Positions 35,605 through 44,117 of a stretch of 64,000 nucleotides of DNA are shown here, in pieces. The position numbers were made by a program, and so were the translations under genes. The notes under the pieces were generated by a model. That model made no database searches and was not told the origin of the DNA. It was given only the letters and a program-made list of their open reading frames with translations. Within the stretch, counting starts at the first letter, position 1, and each line of letters opens with the position of its first letter. Where the stretch lies: NCBI GenBank assembly GCA_021846325.1, contig JAJZBX010000009.1, positions 1-64,000 of the forward strand. The letters are read 5' to 3'. Source of the DNA: Actinomycetes bacterium (GTDB lineage Bacteria; Actinomycetota; Acidimicrobiia; Acidimicrobiales; RAAP-2).

Positions 35605-36883
35605 CGACGGCTCCTTCTTCGACGAGGCCACGGGCGAGGTCCCCGCGGTGAGTTCGACGGACCCGCGCGTTACCTTCACTGGCGTCGAGCGGGCGGCCGA
35701 CGTGACCGAAACGTCGCCAGAAGCCTCGCTGCTTCCTCACTGGACCGAGGCGCCGACCGGTCAGGTGCCGATCGTTGTCGCGCGCGACGCGGCGAACCTC
35801 GACGATCCCTGGGCCGCCGTCCCGGCGCCGTCGTGGCGAGAGGGTGAGGCGGACTGGGTGGCGCACGAGGATCAGTTCGATGCGTCATTCCTGGCCGGCG
35901 AGGTGCGCGAAGACGTTTCACGGCCCTGGGAGTTCGCGGTGGCGCCTGACGTGCCGGTCGCCGAGGAGATCCTCGACGAGTCGCCGCGCCCCGAACCGGT
36001 TCACCGCACGAGGACTCGGCGGCCGGCCACGCACCAACCACTCGCCGGTCGAGCTGTTCGCCAGACGTCGCGCAACGTCTCACTGGCCACGCTGACCGGG
36101 GTGCTGTTGGCGGCGCTGGTGTCGATAACGTTCTTGGCCGGTGCGGTCCCCGTGGCGATTCTGGTGCTCGTGGCCCTGGGCCTCGCGACCGCGGAGGCGT
36201 ACGCGGGCTTTCGCCGTGCCGGGGCGCACCCGGCGACGGTTCTCGGCATCGTCGCCGTCGTGACGTTAGGCATCGGCGCGTACAACAAGGGGTTACCGGC
36301 GATCGGCGCGGTCACCGTGCTCCTCGTCGTGCTCGGCTTCGTGTGGTATCTCAGCGCCCACCAGTCGATCGATCCGCTCGACGGCATTGGCGCGACGATC
36401 TTCGTGTACTCGTGGATTGGCGTGCTGGGTTCGTACGCGCTGCTCCTCATCGCGCCGCGTTATTCGGTTGATCGACACGGCTTGGCGCTGCTGTTCGGTG
36501 CGGTACTGTTGACCGTCGCGAACGATTCGGGCGCACTCTTCATTGGTCGGTGGCTCGGACGGCGTCCGCTCAACCGGGTGCTGTCACCCAATAAGACCGT
36601 CGAGGGACTCATTGGCGGCACGCTGATCACGTTGGTGGTGGCGGTCGCACTGCTACCGAGGATCAGCCCGTGGACCCTGACCAAGGCCTTCGAGGTCGGA
36701 ATCGCACTCTCGGTGGTGGTGCCGCTCGGCGACCTATTCGAGTCGATGGTCAAGCGCACGTTGGGGGTCAAGGATCTCGGCCGAGTGCTACCTGGCCACG
36801 GTGGACTACTCGACCGTATCGACGGGCTGCTCTTCGCGCTGCCCACCATGTTCTATCTCGCGCACATCCTCAAGTTGGGCTAG
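35594..36883 (+). CDS. cdsA: Phosphatidate cytidylyltransferase with a long N-terminal extension
   Basis: 429 residues from a TTG at 35594, which has AAGGAG 9 bases upstream and lies inside the end of frr. It makes CDP-diacylglycerol from phosphatidate and CTP, the precursor of most phospholipids. Residues about 160-425 are polytopic membrane (around eight segments) and end with the signature SMVKRTLGVKDLGRVLPGHGG plus LLDRIDG. The first ~150 residues are acidic, Pro/Trp-containing and hydrophilic, with no family that I recognise; CdsA normally lacks this. Start choice seems firm because of the ribosome site. Confidence 0.93.
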   Translation: MKSDDGSFFDEATGEVPAVSSTDPRVTFTGVERAADVTETSPEASLLPHWTEAPTGQVPIVVARDAANLDDPWAAVPAPSWREGEADWVAHEDQFDASFLAGEVREDVSRPWEFAVAPDVPVAEEILDESPRPEPVHRTRTRRPATHQPLAGRAVRQTSRNVSLATLTGVLLAALVSITFLAGAVPVAILVLVALGLATAEAYAGFRRAGAHPATVLGIVAVVTLGIGAYNKGLPAIGAVTVLLVVLGFVWYLSAHQSIDPLDGIGATIFVYSWIGVLGSYALLLIAPRYSVDRHGLALLFGAVLLTVANDSGALFIGRWLGRRPLNRVLSPNKTVEGLIGGTLITLVVAVALLPRISPWTLTKAFEVGIALSVVVPLGDLFESMVKRTLGVKDLGRVLPGHGGLLDRIDGLLFALPTMFYLAHILKLG

Positions 36884-36887
36884 ATCG

Positions 36888-38054
36888 GTGTCCACGCGTC
36901 GAACTGTGGCGCTGATGGGTGCCACCGGGTCCATCGGTCGTCAGACCCTCGACGTGCTGCGTAGCGAACCCGACTCTTTCAATCTGGTCTCGGTCGCTGC
37001 CGGGACGCAGATTGGAAAACTGTGCGAGATCGCCGCCGAGTTTGGCGTACGGCGCGTCGGCGTCACTCGGCCGGAGGACTTCGTCGCCACACGTGAGCTG
37101 CTGGGTGATCACGTTGAAGTCGTGGTCGGTGGTGACGGACTGGCCGATCTCGCCGCCGACGCCGATATCGTGGTCAACGCGGTCGTGGGATTCGCCGGTT
37201 TGCCCGTCACGATGGCCGCACTGGCGGCGGGTCGCGTCCTGGCGTTGGCCAACAAGGAGTCCTTTATCGCTGCCGCACCGTTGGTCCAGCGCGTTCGCAT
37301 GACCCCGGGGGCACGGGTGTTGCCCATTGATTCGGAACACTGCGCCATCTACCAGTGTTTGGCAGATTCGTCACCCGAGCCGGGACACCCCGACGTCCGT
37401 CGGCTGCTCCTTACGGCGTCGGGTGGACCGTTTCGTGGTTGGTCCAAGGTGCAACTCGCTGCGGCAACGACCCAAGAGGCACTGCGCCACCCCACGTGGA
37501 CGATGGGACCGAAGATCACCATTGACTCATCCACCCTGATGAACAAGGGGCTCGAAGTCCTCGAGGCGTCGGCACTCTTTGGCATCGAAGCCAACCGAAT
37601 CAGCGTGGTGGTACATCCGCAGTCGATCGTGCACTCGATGGTGGAATACGTCGACGGGTCGGTTATTGCCCAACTGTCGCAACCCGACATGCGTCTGCCG
37701 ATCGCGTACTGCCTGGGCCGTCCGGTCCGCTTCGATCACTCGTGGGGGGCCATGGACTTCACCACGGAGCTCACGTTGAGCTTCGAACCGCCGGACCTCG
37801 ACGCCTTCGCCGCCATCCCGCTGGCCTACGCGGCGGCCCAACGCGGCGGCGCAGCCCCGGCGTGGCTGTCCGCGGCCAATGAAGTCGCGGTGGCGTCGTG
37901 TCTGCACGGCGAGATCAGGTGGGCCGATATCGTGCCTGTCGTGGCAACGGTGATGGATGGTCTTGATAGCGCGCCACTCGAGACGCTCGAGGATCTGATC
38001 GCGCACGATGAATTGGCTCGACGGCGAGCCCGGTCGGCCATTTCGGCGCTGTGA
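36888..38054 (+). CDS. dxr: 1-deoxy-D-xylulose 5-phosphate reductoisomerase
   Basis: 388 residues from the GTG at 36888. It makes 2-C-methyl-D-erythritol 4-phosphate with NADPH, the committed step of the MEP isoprenoid pathway. Motifs: GATGSIGRQTLDVL (NADPH), LANKESF, LPIDSEHCAI (metal site) and SGGPFRG. ispG, a later MEP step, lies 1.3 kb downstream. The gene sits 4 bases after cdsA. Confidence 0.96.
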   Translation: MSTRRTVALMGATGSIGRQTLDVLRSEPDSFNLVSVAAGTQIGKLCEIAAEFGVRRVGVTRPEDFVATRELLGDHVEVVVGGDGLADLAADADIVVNAVVGFAGLPVTMAALAAGRVLALANKESFIAAAPLVQRVRMTPGARVLPIDSEHCAIYQCLADSSPEPGHPDVRRLLLTASGGPFRGWSKVQLAAATTQEALRHPTWTMGPKITIDSSTLMNKGLEVLEASALFGIEANRISVVVHPQSIVHSMVEYVDGSVIAQLSQPDMRLPIAYCLGRPVRFDHSWGAMDFTTELTLSFEPPDLDAFAAIPLAYAAAQRGGAAPAWLSAANEVAVASCLHGEIRWADIVPVVATVMDGLDSAPLETLEDLIAHDELARRRARSAISAL

Positions 38055-39304
38055 TGACGTCGACGCGCTGGTCGGTGCTGCGATTCGTCGCGGGCCTCGG
38101 CGTCGTGGTCGCCCTGCTGACGTTCTGGGGCGGGTGGGCGCTGCCGGTGGTTATCTTCGCGATCATCTTGATGGTGGTGGGTCACGAGTTCGGTCACTTC
38201 GTGACGGCCAAGCGTGCGGGACTGTTGGTGAGCGACTTCTTCGTGGGGTTCGGACCGGTCGTGTGGGCAACGACCGTCGGCGAGACTCGATACGGACTGC
38301 GCTTGTTGCCGCTGGGTGGCTACGTGAAGGTGCCCGGTATGACCTGGGGTGAGCCGCTGGCCAGCGAACTCGAGGGTCGGACCTATCGAGCAGCGTCCTA
38401 TCCGCGCAAGGTCCTCTTCGCGTCGGCGGGATCACTGACGCACATGGTGATGGCGCTCGTGTTGGCGTGGGCGTCGCTGACCTTTGTCGGACTGCCATCA
38501 GCGAGCCACATCGGCATCGCCGGCTTCACCCACTGGGACGGTTACAAAGAAAACGCGGCCCAGCGAGCCGGACTGCAAGTCGGGGATCAAATCGTCTCGA
38601 TCGACGGACGGCGTATCACTGACGCCAACGTGCTGGTGAACATCGTGCACGATCACACGGGCCAGCGACTGCGAATCGTGGTGCAACGAAACGGACGTGA
38701 CCGGACCCTCTACGCGGTACCGGTCGACGGCCGTCGTCTGCGGGCCGGCGGTCAACCGGTAGCGACCGGTACACATCCCGTGGGGTACCTCGGCGTGTCC
38801 CTGCAGGATCAGATCGTTCACGCCTCGTGGTTGGGCGCCATTCCGACGTCGATCGCCAAAGTCGGACAGACCATCGCCTTGGCGGCTAAAGGTATTGTGC
38901 ACGTCTTCTCGCCCGGCGAGTTCGCGAGCCTGTTACACCAGGTGACCAACTCGGCGGCGGCATCCAACCCGACCGCGCAACTCAATCGCCCCCAGTCAAT
39001 CGTGGGCGTCGTGCGCGTCGCGGTTCAAAGTACCCAGCTGGGCGTGGGCGTGTTGCTGGAGATCCTCATGATCGTGAACGTCTTTGTCGGACTCTTGAAC
39101 ATGGTCCCGATGCTGCCGCTGGACGGTGGCTACGTGCTGGTGGCGACCTACGAGCGACTCCGGAGCCGTCGCGGCCGGCCGTATCACGCCGACGTGAATC
39201 GCCTGACCCCGATCGTGTACGCCTTCGCTACGGTATTGCTCGTGCTCTTCGCGAGCACGTTGTACCTCGATATCGTTCACCCCGTGGCCAATCCTTTCCA
39301 GTAG
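38054..39304 (+). CDS. rseP: Site-2 intramembrane zinc metalloprotease, RseP/Rip1-like
   Basis: 416 residues. The zinc motif HEFGH lies in the first or second membrane segment (about residue 43), a PDZ domain covers about 165-230 (RAGLQVGDQIVSIDGRRI), and the third zinc ligand is in NMVPMLPLDGGYV. It cuts membrane-bound substrates such as anti-sigma factors. The ATG at 38054 shares one base with the dxr stop; a GTG at 38051 is possible. It is often found next to dxr and ispG, as here. Confidence 0.93.
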   Translation: MTSTRWSVLRFVAGLGVVVALLTFWGGWALPVVIFAIILMVVGHEFGHFVTAKRAGLLVSDFFVGFGPVVWATTVGETRYGLRLLPLGGYVKVPGMTWGEPLASELEGRTYRAASYPRKVLFASAGSLTHMVMALVLAWASLTFVGLPSASHIGIAGFTHWDGYKENAAQRAGLQVGDQIVSIDGRRITDANVLVNIVHDHTGQRLRIVVQRNGRDRTLYAVPVDGRRLRAGGQPVATGTHPVGYLGVSLQDQIVHASWLGAIPTSIAKVGQTIALAAKGIVHVFSPGEFASLLHQVTNSAAASNPTAQLNRPQSIVGVVRVAVQSTQLGVGVLLEILMIVNVFVGLLNMVPMLPLDGGYVLVATYERLRSRRGRPYHADVNRLTPIVYAFATVLLVLFASTLYLDIVHPVANPFQ

Positions 39305-39341
39305 CGCTCGCGCGGTCGCGTCGAGACGGCAGAATGGGTAC

Positions 39342-40574
39342 ATGGACGTAACCGCGAGCCCCCTCACCCAACGACGACCGACGCGCCAAATAGTCGTGGG
39401 CACGGTCAAGGTTGGCGGGGGGGCACCGATCTCGGTTCAGTCCATGACGACGACCAAGACCGCGGACGTCGACGGTACCCTCCAACAGATCTACGCGCTC
39501 GCGGCGGCCGGGGCGGACATCGTTCGCTGTACGTGCAACGAGCGGGCGGCCGCCGAGGGGCTCGCCCAGATTGTCCCGCGCTCACCGGTCCCCATCATCG
39601 CCGACATCCACTTCCACGTGGAAATGGCGCTGGCCGCGCTCGAGGCGGGGGTGCAGGGACTACGTCTCAACCCGGGCAACCTTCGCAAACCTGAAGAAAT
39701 CAAACTCGTGGCCAGTGAGGCGCGCGATCGAGGCGTGCCAATTCGCATTGGGGTGAACGCGGGTAGCCTGCACCCTGAGATTTATGAACGCTTTGGTGGC
39801 GCGACGCCGGAGGCGCTGGTGGAGTCGGCCCGTCTCGAGTTGGCCTACTTCGACGAAGTTGATTTTCACGACGTCAAGATCTCGGTGAAGGCCTCATCCG
39901 TCGCGACCATGATCGCGGCGTACCGGCTGGCGTCGGCCACCTTTGACTACCCCCTGCACCTAGGGGTCACCGAGGCCGGACCCCTGCCCGGCGGACTCAT
40001 CAAGGGCACCGCCGGCATCGCAACCCTGCTCGCCGAAGGGATCGGTGACACACTGCGCTATTCGCTCACCGCGGATCCGGTCGAGGAGGCCCGCGCCGGA
40101 CGCCAACTACTCGAAGCGCTGGGACTGCGCGAGCGCCGAGGGCTCGACTTGATAGCCTGCCCCAGCTGCGGACGAGCCGAAGTCGACGTCATCCGCGTGG
40201 CGACCGAGGCTCAAGCGGCACTCAGCGCCCTCGACTTGCCGATTCAGGTGGCCGTGATGGGCTGCGTGGTCAATGGGCCGGGCGAGGCGCGCCACGCCGA
40301 CCTTGGTATCGCCGCCGGCAAGCACCGGGGCCACCTCTTCATTCAAGGTGAGATCGTTCGAGTGGTGCCCGAAGCCGACATGGTCGAAGCCCTCGTGGAC
40401 GAGGCCAAGAAGATTGCGGCCGAGGGCGTCACGGCTCGGCTCGCGGCGCGCGACCGGTCGGCCGCGGCCGAGGCCGCCGCCGACCGGGCGCTGCTGCTCG
40501 ACGATCAAGGCACCGACGTGAACCACGCGGGGGAGCGAATTGAGCGGATCCGACGTCGCGCGGACCGAGCGTGA
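39342..40574 (+). CDS. ispG: 4-hydroxy-3-methylbut-2-en-1-yl diphosphate synthase
   Basis: 410 residues. A 4Fe-4S enzyme that turns MEcPP into HMBPP, the penultimate MEP step. The TIM-barrel part has VGGGAPISVQSMTTT, RLNPGN and GVNAGSL; the cluster cysteines are in ACPSCGR and MGCVVNGPGE. The last ~40 residues are an Ala/Arg-rich tail not needed for the fold. The ATG lies 6 bases after CAGAAT, a weaker form of the leaderless promoter seen elsewhere. Confidence 0.96.
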   Translation: MDVTASPLTQRRPTRQIVVGTVKVGGGAPISVQSMTTTKTADVDGTLQQIYALAAAGADIVRCTCNERAAAEGLAQIVPRSPVPIIADIHFHVEMALAALEAGVQGLRLNPGNLRKPEEIKLVASEARDRGVPIRIGVNAGSLHPEIYERFGGATPEALVESARLELAYFDEVDFHDVKISVKASSVATMIAAYRLASATFDYPLHLGVTEAGPLPGGLIKGTAGIATLLAEGIGDTLRYSLTADPVEEARAGRQLLEALGLRERRGLDLIACPSCGRAEVDVIRVATEAQAALSALDLPIQVAVMGCVVNGPGEARHADLGIAAGKHRGHLFIQGEIVRVVPEADMVEALVDEAKKIAAEGVTARLAARDRSAAAEAAADRALLLDDQGTDVNHAGERIERIRRRADRA

Positions 40575-40582
40575 GGCTTCGC

Positions 40583-40588
40583 TAGGAT
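40583..40588 (+). promoter_or_regulatory. -10 element of proS
   Basis: TAGGAT, then a 20-base leader carrying AAGGAG (40604-40609) before the GTG. Confidence 0.4.
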
Positions 40589-40613
40589 TTCGCCACCCCT
40601 ACCAAGGAGAGTC

Positions 40614-42023
40614 GTGGCCTCACCGAACGCCCTCACCTCACAAGACGACGACTTTCCTCGCTGGTATCAAGACGTCGTAGCCAAGGCCGAGATGGCCGAT
40701 AACGGTCCGGTGCGCGGCACCATGGTGATCCGGCCCTACGGGTACGCGATCTGGGAACGTATGCAGAACGAATTGGACGCGCGCATCAAGGCCGCGGGGG
40801 CGCAGAACGCGTACTTCCCCTTGTTCATCCCCGAGAGCTACTTTGCGCGTGAGGCCGAACACGTGGAGGGCTTCAGTCCGGAATTGGCCGTCGTCACCCA
40901 CGCCGGCGGTGCGGACCTGACCGAGCCGATCGTGGTGCGACCGACGTCGGAAACCGTGATCGGTGAGTTCATGGCGAAGTGGGTTCAGAGCTACCGCGAC
41001 CTCCCGCTCCTGCTCAACCAGTGGGCGAACGTGGTGCGCTGGGAACTGCGGCCGCGTCTCTTCCTACGCTCGTCGGAGTTCTTGTGGCAGGAGGGACACA
41101 CCGCGCACGCCTCGTACGAGGAAGCCGCGTCGTACGCACGGCGGATCCACCTCGAGACGTACCTCGACTTCATCGTCAACGTCATGGCCGTGCCGGCGCT
41201 GGCCGGCATCAAGCCGCCGCGTGAGCGTTTCGCTGGCGCGATCAACTCACTGACGTGCGAGGCGATGATGCGCGACGGCAAGGCGTTGCAGATGTCCACG
41301 AGTCACGAGCTCGGGCAGAACTTCGCCCGCGCCTTCGGCATCGTCTTTCAGAGTGAGGACGGCCAGTCCGAGGTGTGTCACACGACGTCGTGGGGTGCCT
41401 CGACTCGACTGGTGGGGGGTCTGATCATGGCCCACGGCGACGATCGCGGCCTGGTCGTGCCGCCCCGGTTGGCTCCGGTGCAGGCCGTAGTCATTGCGGT
41501 ACGAGAGGACAACGACGTGCTGGACGCGTGCGGTTCTGTCAACGCCGCACTGCAGCGGGCGGGTGTCAAGTCGGTGATCGATCGAGGTCGAGGATCCTTC
41601 GGGCGACGGGTCACGGACTGGGAGATCAAGGGCGTGCCCCTGCGCGTCGAAATTGGACCCCGTGACCTGGCGAACCAGGTCGCGACGATCGTTCGTCGCG
41701 ACGACGGCGCCAAGGTTGTTGTCGGGCTCAACGACCTTGCGTCCACCGCGTTGACGTTGCTCGACGAACAGCAGGCCCAGCTCTTGGCGCTGGCCACGAC
41801 GCGCCGTGACGAGGCAACCACGGACGTCGAAACTATTGAGGACGCGATCGCGGCGGCCCAGAGCGGTTTCGCGCGTATCGAGTGGCGTCACCTCGGCGAG
41901 TCGGGTGAAGACCAACTCAACGAGGTGGCGGTGTCGGTGCGCTGCCTTCAGCGCCCAGACGGGACAACGCCCCAGAATCCGGACGAGGACAACCTGATCG
42001 CGGTGGTGGCCAAGTCGTACTGA
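40614..42023 (+). CDS. proS: Prolyl-tRNA synthetase, short archaeal/eukaryotic type
   Basis: 469 residues of class II. Motif 2 includes RLFLRSSEFLWQEGHTAH and motif 3 GGLIMAHGDDRGLVVPPRLAP; TSETVIG marks the proline pocket. There is no long insertion (editing) domain between motifs 2 and 3, and the protein ends in Tyr (AVVAKSY). Both are traits of the archaeal/eukaryotic-like ProRS rather than the ~570-residue bacterial type. It charges tRNA-Pro, one of which is encoded at 4186. GTG start. Confidence 0.95.
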   Translation: MASPNALTSQDDDFPRWYQDVVAKAEMADNGPVRGTMVIRPYGYAIWERMQNELDARIKAAGAQNAYFPLFIPESYFAREAEHVEGFSPELAVVTHAGGADLTEPIVVRPTSETVIGEFMAKWVQSYRDLPLLLNQWANVVRWELRPRLFLRSSEFLWQEGHTAHASYEEAASYARRIHLETYLDFIVNVMAVPALAGIKPPRERFAGAINSLTCEAMMRDGKALQMSTSHELGQNFARAFGIVFQSEDGQSEVCHTTSWGASTRLVGGLIMAHGDDRGLVVPPRLAPVQAVVIAVREDNDVLDACGSVNAALQRAGVKSVIDRGRGSFGRRVTDWEIKGVPLRVEIGPRDLANQVATIVRRDDGAKVVVGLNDLASTALTLLDEQQAQLLALATTRRDEATTDVETIEDAIAAAQSGFARIEWRHLGESGEDQLNEVAVSVRCLQRPDGTTPQNPDEDNLIAVVAKSY

Positions 42024-42044
42024 ACGACCGCCACCAGCAAAAAG

Positions 42045-42060
42045 GGCCAAACGGTTGGCC
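42045..42060 (+). other. Perfect hairpin after proS
   Basis: GGCCAA-ACGG-TTGGCC lies 22 bases after the proS stop. It has A5 on its left but no T run on its right, so it is a poor terminator for proS as read. Confidence 0.3.
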
Positions 42061-42082
42061 GTCGGAGCGTTGAGCGGCGGCG

Positions 42083-42112
42083 TTGCCCGCGACGGGTTGA
42101 GACTGCTACACT
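42083..42112 (+). promoter_or_regulatory. Promoter of the rimP-nusA-infB operon
   Basis: TTGCCC (42083-42088) and TACACT (42107-42112) with 18 bases between them. Transcription would start near 42119, giving a leader of about 90 bases with the terminator described next. Confidence 0.5.
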
Positions 42113-42149
42113 GAATCGACAGTCCGCCAAGGACGTTTGGACTCGTTTA

Positions 42150-42177
42150 AGCGCGGGCCTCGGGCCCGCGCTTTTTC
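42150..42177 (+). terminator. Intrinsic terminator in the rimP-nusA leader (attenuator)
   Basis: A 10-bp stem, AGCGCGGGCC with GGCCCGCGCT, a 3-base loop and T5 right after. It sits between the promoter and rimP, so transcripts would end after about 59 bases unless the terminator is bypassed. Upstream are two mutually exclusive small stems, GTCC/GGAC (42122-42134) and AGTCC/GGACT (42121-42143). This is either an attenuator or the end of a small RNA. Confidence 0.75.
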
Positions 42178-42209
42178 GTTGTCCCCGGCGACGCAGAGAG
42201 GAGATGACC

Positions 42210-42701
42210 ATGGATCTGGAGACACCCGTGGGATCACTCCTAGCCTCCCTGGGACTGGAACTTTACGATCTCGAGCTCGTCGCGGGATCCCTCAACGTGG
42301 TCGTAAGACGCGAGGGTGGCGTTGACGTGGACAGCCTGGCGCGCGCGAGTCGCGCCATCTCGGGCTGGCTCGATGAACACGATCCGATCGCGGGGCACTA
42401 CACCCTCGACGTATCCAGTCCGGGTTTGGAGCGACGTCTGCGTACGCCGGCCCACTTCGCGAGCGCCGTTGGTGAAGTCGTGACGTTGCGCGAGCATCGC
42501 GACGCCAGCGCCACCAGGCGGCTCGAAGGCGTTGTCGTGCGCACTGACGAGGATTCGGTGACCCTGGACGACGCCGAGCACGGTGAAATCACCGTGCGAT
42601 TCGACGCCATTGAGCGGGGCCGAACCGTCTTTCACTGGGGGCCCGACGTGACGGCTCCGAAGCGGTCCACTGCTTCGACGGCGAGCAAGAGAGGCAAGTG
42701 A
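42210..42701 (+). CDS. rimP: Ribosome maturation factor RimP
   Basis: 163 residues from the ATG at 42210; an ATG at 42204 is too close to the GAGGAG site. RimP helps assemble the 30S subunit. Motifs include LGLELYDLELV, DVSSPGLERRLRTPAHF and the C-terminal Sm-like domain. It heads rimP-nusA-ylxR-infB-rbfA-truB. Ends in a basic tail. Its stop overlaps the nusA ATG by one base. Confidence 0.92.
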   Translation: MDLETPVGSLLASLGLELYDLELVAGSLNVVVRREGGVDVDSLARASRAISGWLDEHDPIAGHYTLDVSSPGLERRLRTPAHFASAVGEVVTLREHRDASATRRLEGVVVRTDEDSVTLDDAEHGEITVRFDAIERGRTVFHWGPDVTAPKRSTASTASKRGK

Positions 42702-43804
42702 TGGCCAACTTTGAATTTCTCGAAGCGCTGGGACAGATCGCCCGCGACCAGAATATCGACGAGGGCGAATTGCTCATCGCCTTGGCCAACGCGCTGCTCG
42801 CGGCCTACAAGCGTCGTCCGGACTCGGCCGAAGATGCCGAAGTCGAGATCAATCCCGAGACCGGCGAAATCAAGGTGTGGGGCCTCGAGCTCGACGTCGA
42901 GGGCACCGTAACTCGCGAGTGGGACGCCACCCCCGAAGACTTTGGCCGGATTGCCGCGCAGACGGCGAAACAAGTCCTCATGCAGTTGATCCGCGACATC
43001 CAACGGCGCCAGATGTATGAGGAGTTCGCGAATCGCGAAGGCGACATCGTCTCGGGCACGGTGCAGCAGAACGACAATCGCTACACGCTGTTGGACCTCG
43101 GTAGGGTCGAGGCGCTCTTGCCGCAGGCCGAGCAGATTGCCTTCGAGCGCTACGATCACGGTGCTCGAATTAAGGTGTACATCGTCGAGGTTCGCAAAAC
43201 CAACAAGGGTCCACAGATCGTCGTGAGCCGGACGCACCCGGCGCTGGTCGCCAAGCTGTTCGAAATCGAAGTACCCGAAATTGCCAACGGCATCGTCGAA
43301 ATCAAGGCGATCGCGAGGGAGCCCGGTCATCGCTCCAAGATCGCCGTGGCGTCCAATGACGCCATGGTCGACCCAGTTGGAGCGTGCGTCGGCGCACGGG
43401 GCTCGCGGGTCCGCAACATCACGAACGAGCTTCGATCCGAACGCATCGACGTCGTGCCCTATAGCGATGACCCCGTCGCCTTCATCCAGGCCGCCCTGGC
43501 GCCGGCGCGGGTGCGTGAGGTTCAGCTCGACGACGACCAGGGAATCGCAACGGTGATCGTGCACGATCAGCAGTTGTCGCTGGCCATTGGCAAAGAGGGC
43601 CAAAACGCACGCCTCGCCGCTCGTTTGACTGGTTGGCGTATCGATATCCGCTCCGAGAACGAGGGGGTCGAAGAAGAGGTCGTCGACGAAGTGTGGACCG
43701 AAAACGACGTCGTGGTTGACGAGACGGTCCACGTGGAGAACGTCGGCGGCGAGCACCTGGCGTCAACCGACGGGTCGGTGCCCGCACTGGAGGATCAGGC
43801 ATAG
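42701..43804 (+). CDS. nusA: Transcription termination/antitermination factor NusA
   Basis: 367 residues. The N-terminal RNA-polymerase-binding domain (about 1-125) is followed by S1 ([23 protein letters not shown]), KH1 and KH2, the latter with [14 protein letters not shown] and [19 protein letters not shown]. It lacks the C-terminal acidic repeats of E. coli NusA, as in other actinobacteria, and ends in an acidic tail. NusA controls pausing and termination, so the attenuator before its own operon is of interest. Confidence 0.96.
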   Translation: MANFEFLEALGQIARDQNIDEGELLIALANALLAAYKRRPDSAEDAEVEINPETGEIKVWGLELDVEGTVTREWDATPEDFGRIAAQTAKQVLMQLIRDIQRRQMYEEFANREGDIVSGTVQQNDNRYTLLDLGRVEALLPQAEQIAFERYDHGARIKVYIVEVRKTNKGPQIVVSRTHPALVAKLFEIEVPEIANGIVEIKAIAREPGHRSKIAVASNDAMVDPVGACVGARGSRVRNITNELRSERIDVVPYSDDPVAFIQAALAPARVREVQLDDDQGIATVIVHDQQLSLAIGKEGQNARLAARLTGWRIDIRSENEGVEEEVVDEVWTENDVVVDETVHVENVGGEHLASTDGSVPALEDQA

Positions 43805-43815
43805 CGCCCCGTCGG

Positions 43816-44067
43816 ATGTGCGTCGTTTGCCGCTCGAGGCAAGCGGACACGTCGCTGCGGCGAGCTGGTCGGTGCAGCGACGGTACGTGGTACCTGGGCC
43901 GTGGCAATGGCCGAGGCGTGTGGTGGTGTCGCGACGGTGGTTGCGTCGCTCGACTGGGGTCGAGAGCGCTGTCGCGAGCGTTGCGGGTCGAGTTGTCCGC
44001 GGCCGATGTGGATGACCTGGTGGTGCTCGCTGGCCACGGGGCGGGTTCGCCGGGGCCGGGGTTGTGA
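43816..44067 (+). CDS. ylxR: YlxR-family RNA-binding protein
   Basis: 83 residues. The family motif MCVVCRSR lies at the very start, with a later WWCRDGGCV. YlxR (DUF448) is a small protein found between nusA and infB in many Gram-positive bacteria and proposed to bind RNA or DNA. The chosen ATG leaves nothing before the motif; related proteins have a few more residues (for example RxPxRxCVGC), so the true start may be a non-standard codon in the 11-base gap after nusA. Confidence 0.82.
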   Translation: MCVVCRSRQADTSLRRAGRCSDGTWYLGRGNGRGVWWCRDGGCVARLGSRALSRALRVELSAADVDDLVVLAGHGAGSPGPGL

Positions 44068-44080
44068 AAGAATGTGAGAC

Positions 44081-44099
44081 TGTGCGCGCGACGCGCACA
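44081..44099 (+). promoter_or_regulatory. Hairpin before infB
   Basis: TGTGCGCG and CGCGCACA form a perfect 8-bp stem with a CGA triloop. It ends 8 bases before the AAGGGA site of infB. Without a T run it is not a terminator; it may shape ribosome loading or mRNA processing. Confidence 0.4.
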
Positions 44100-44117
44100 T
44101 CGAAGTAAGGGAACGTT

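Noticed and set aside
42045-42060. GGCCAA/TTGGCC hairpin as the proS terminator
   Set aside because: No T run follows on the plus strand; listed only as a hairpin.
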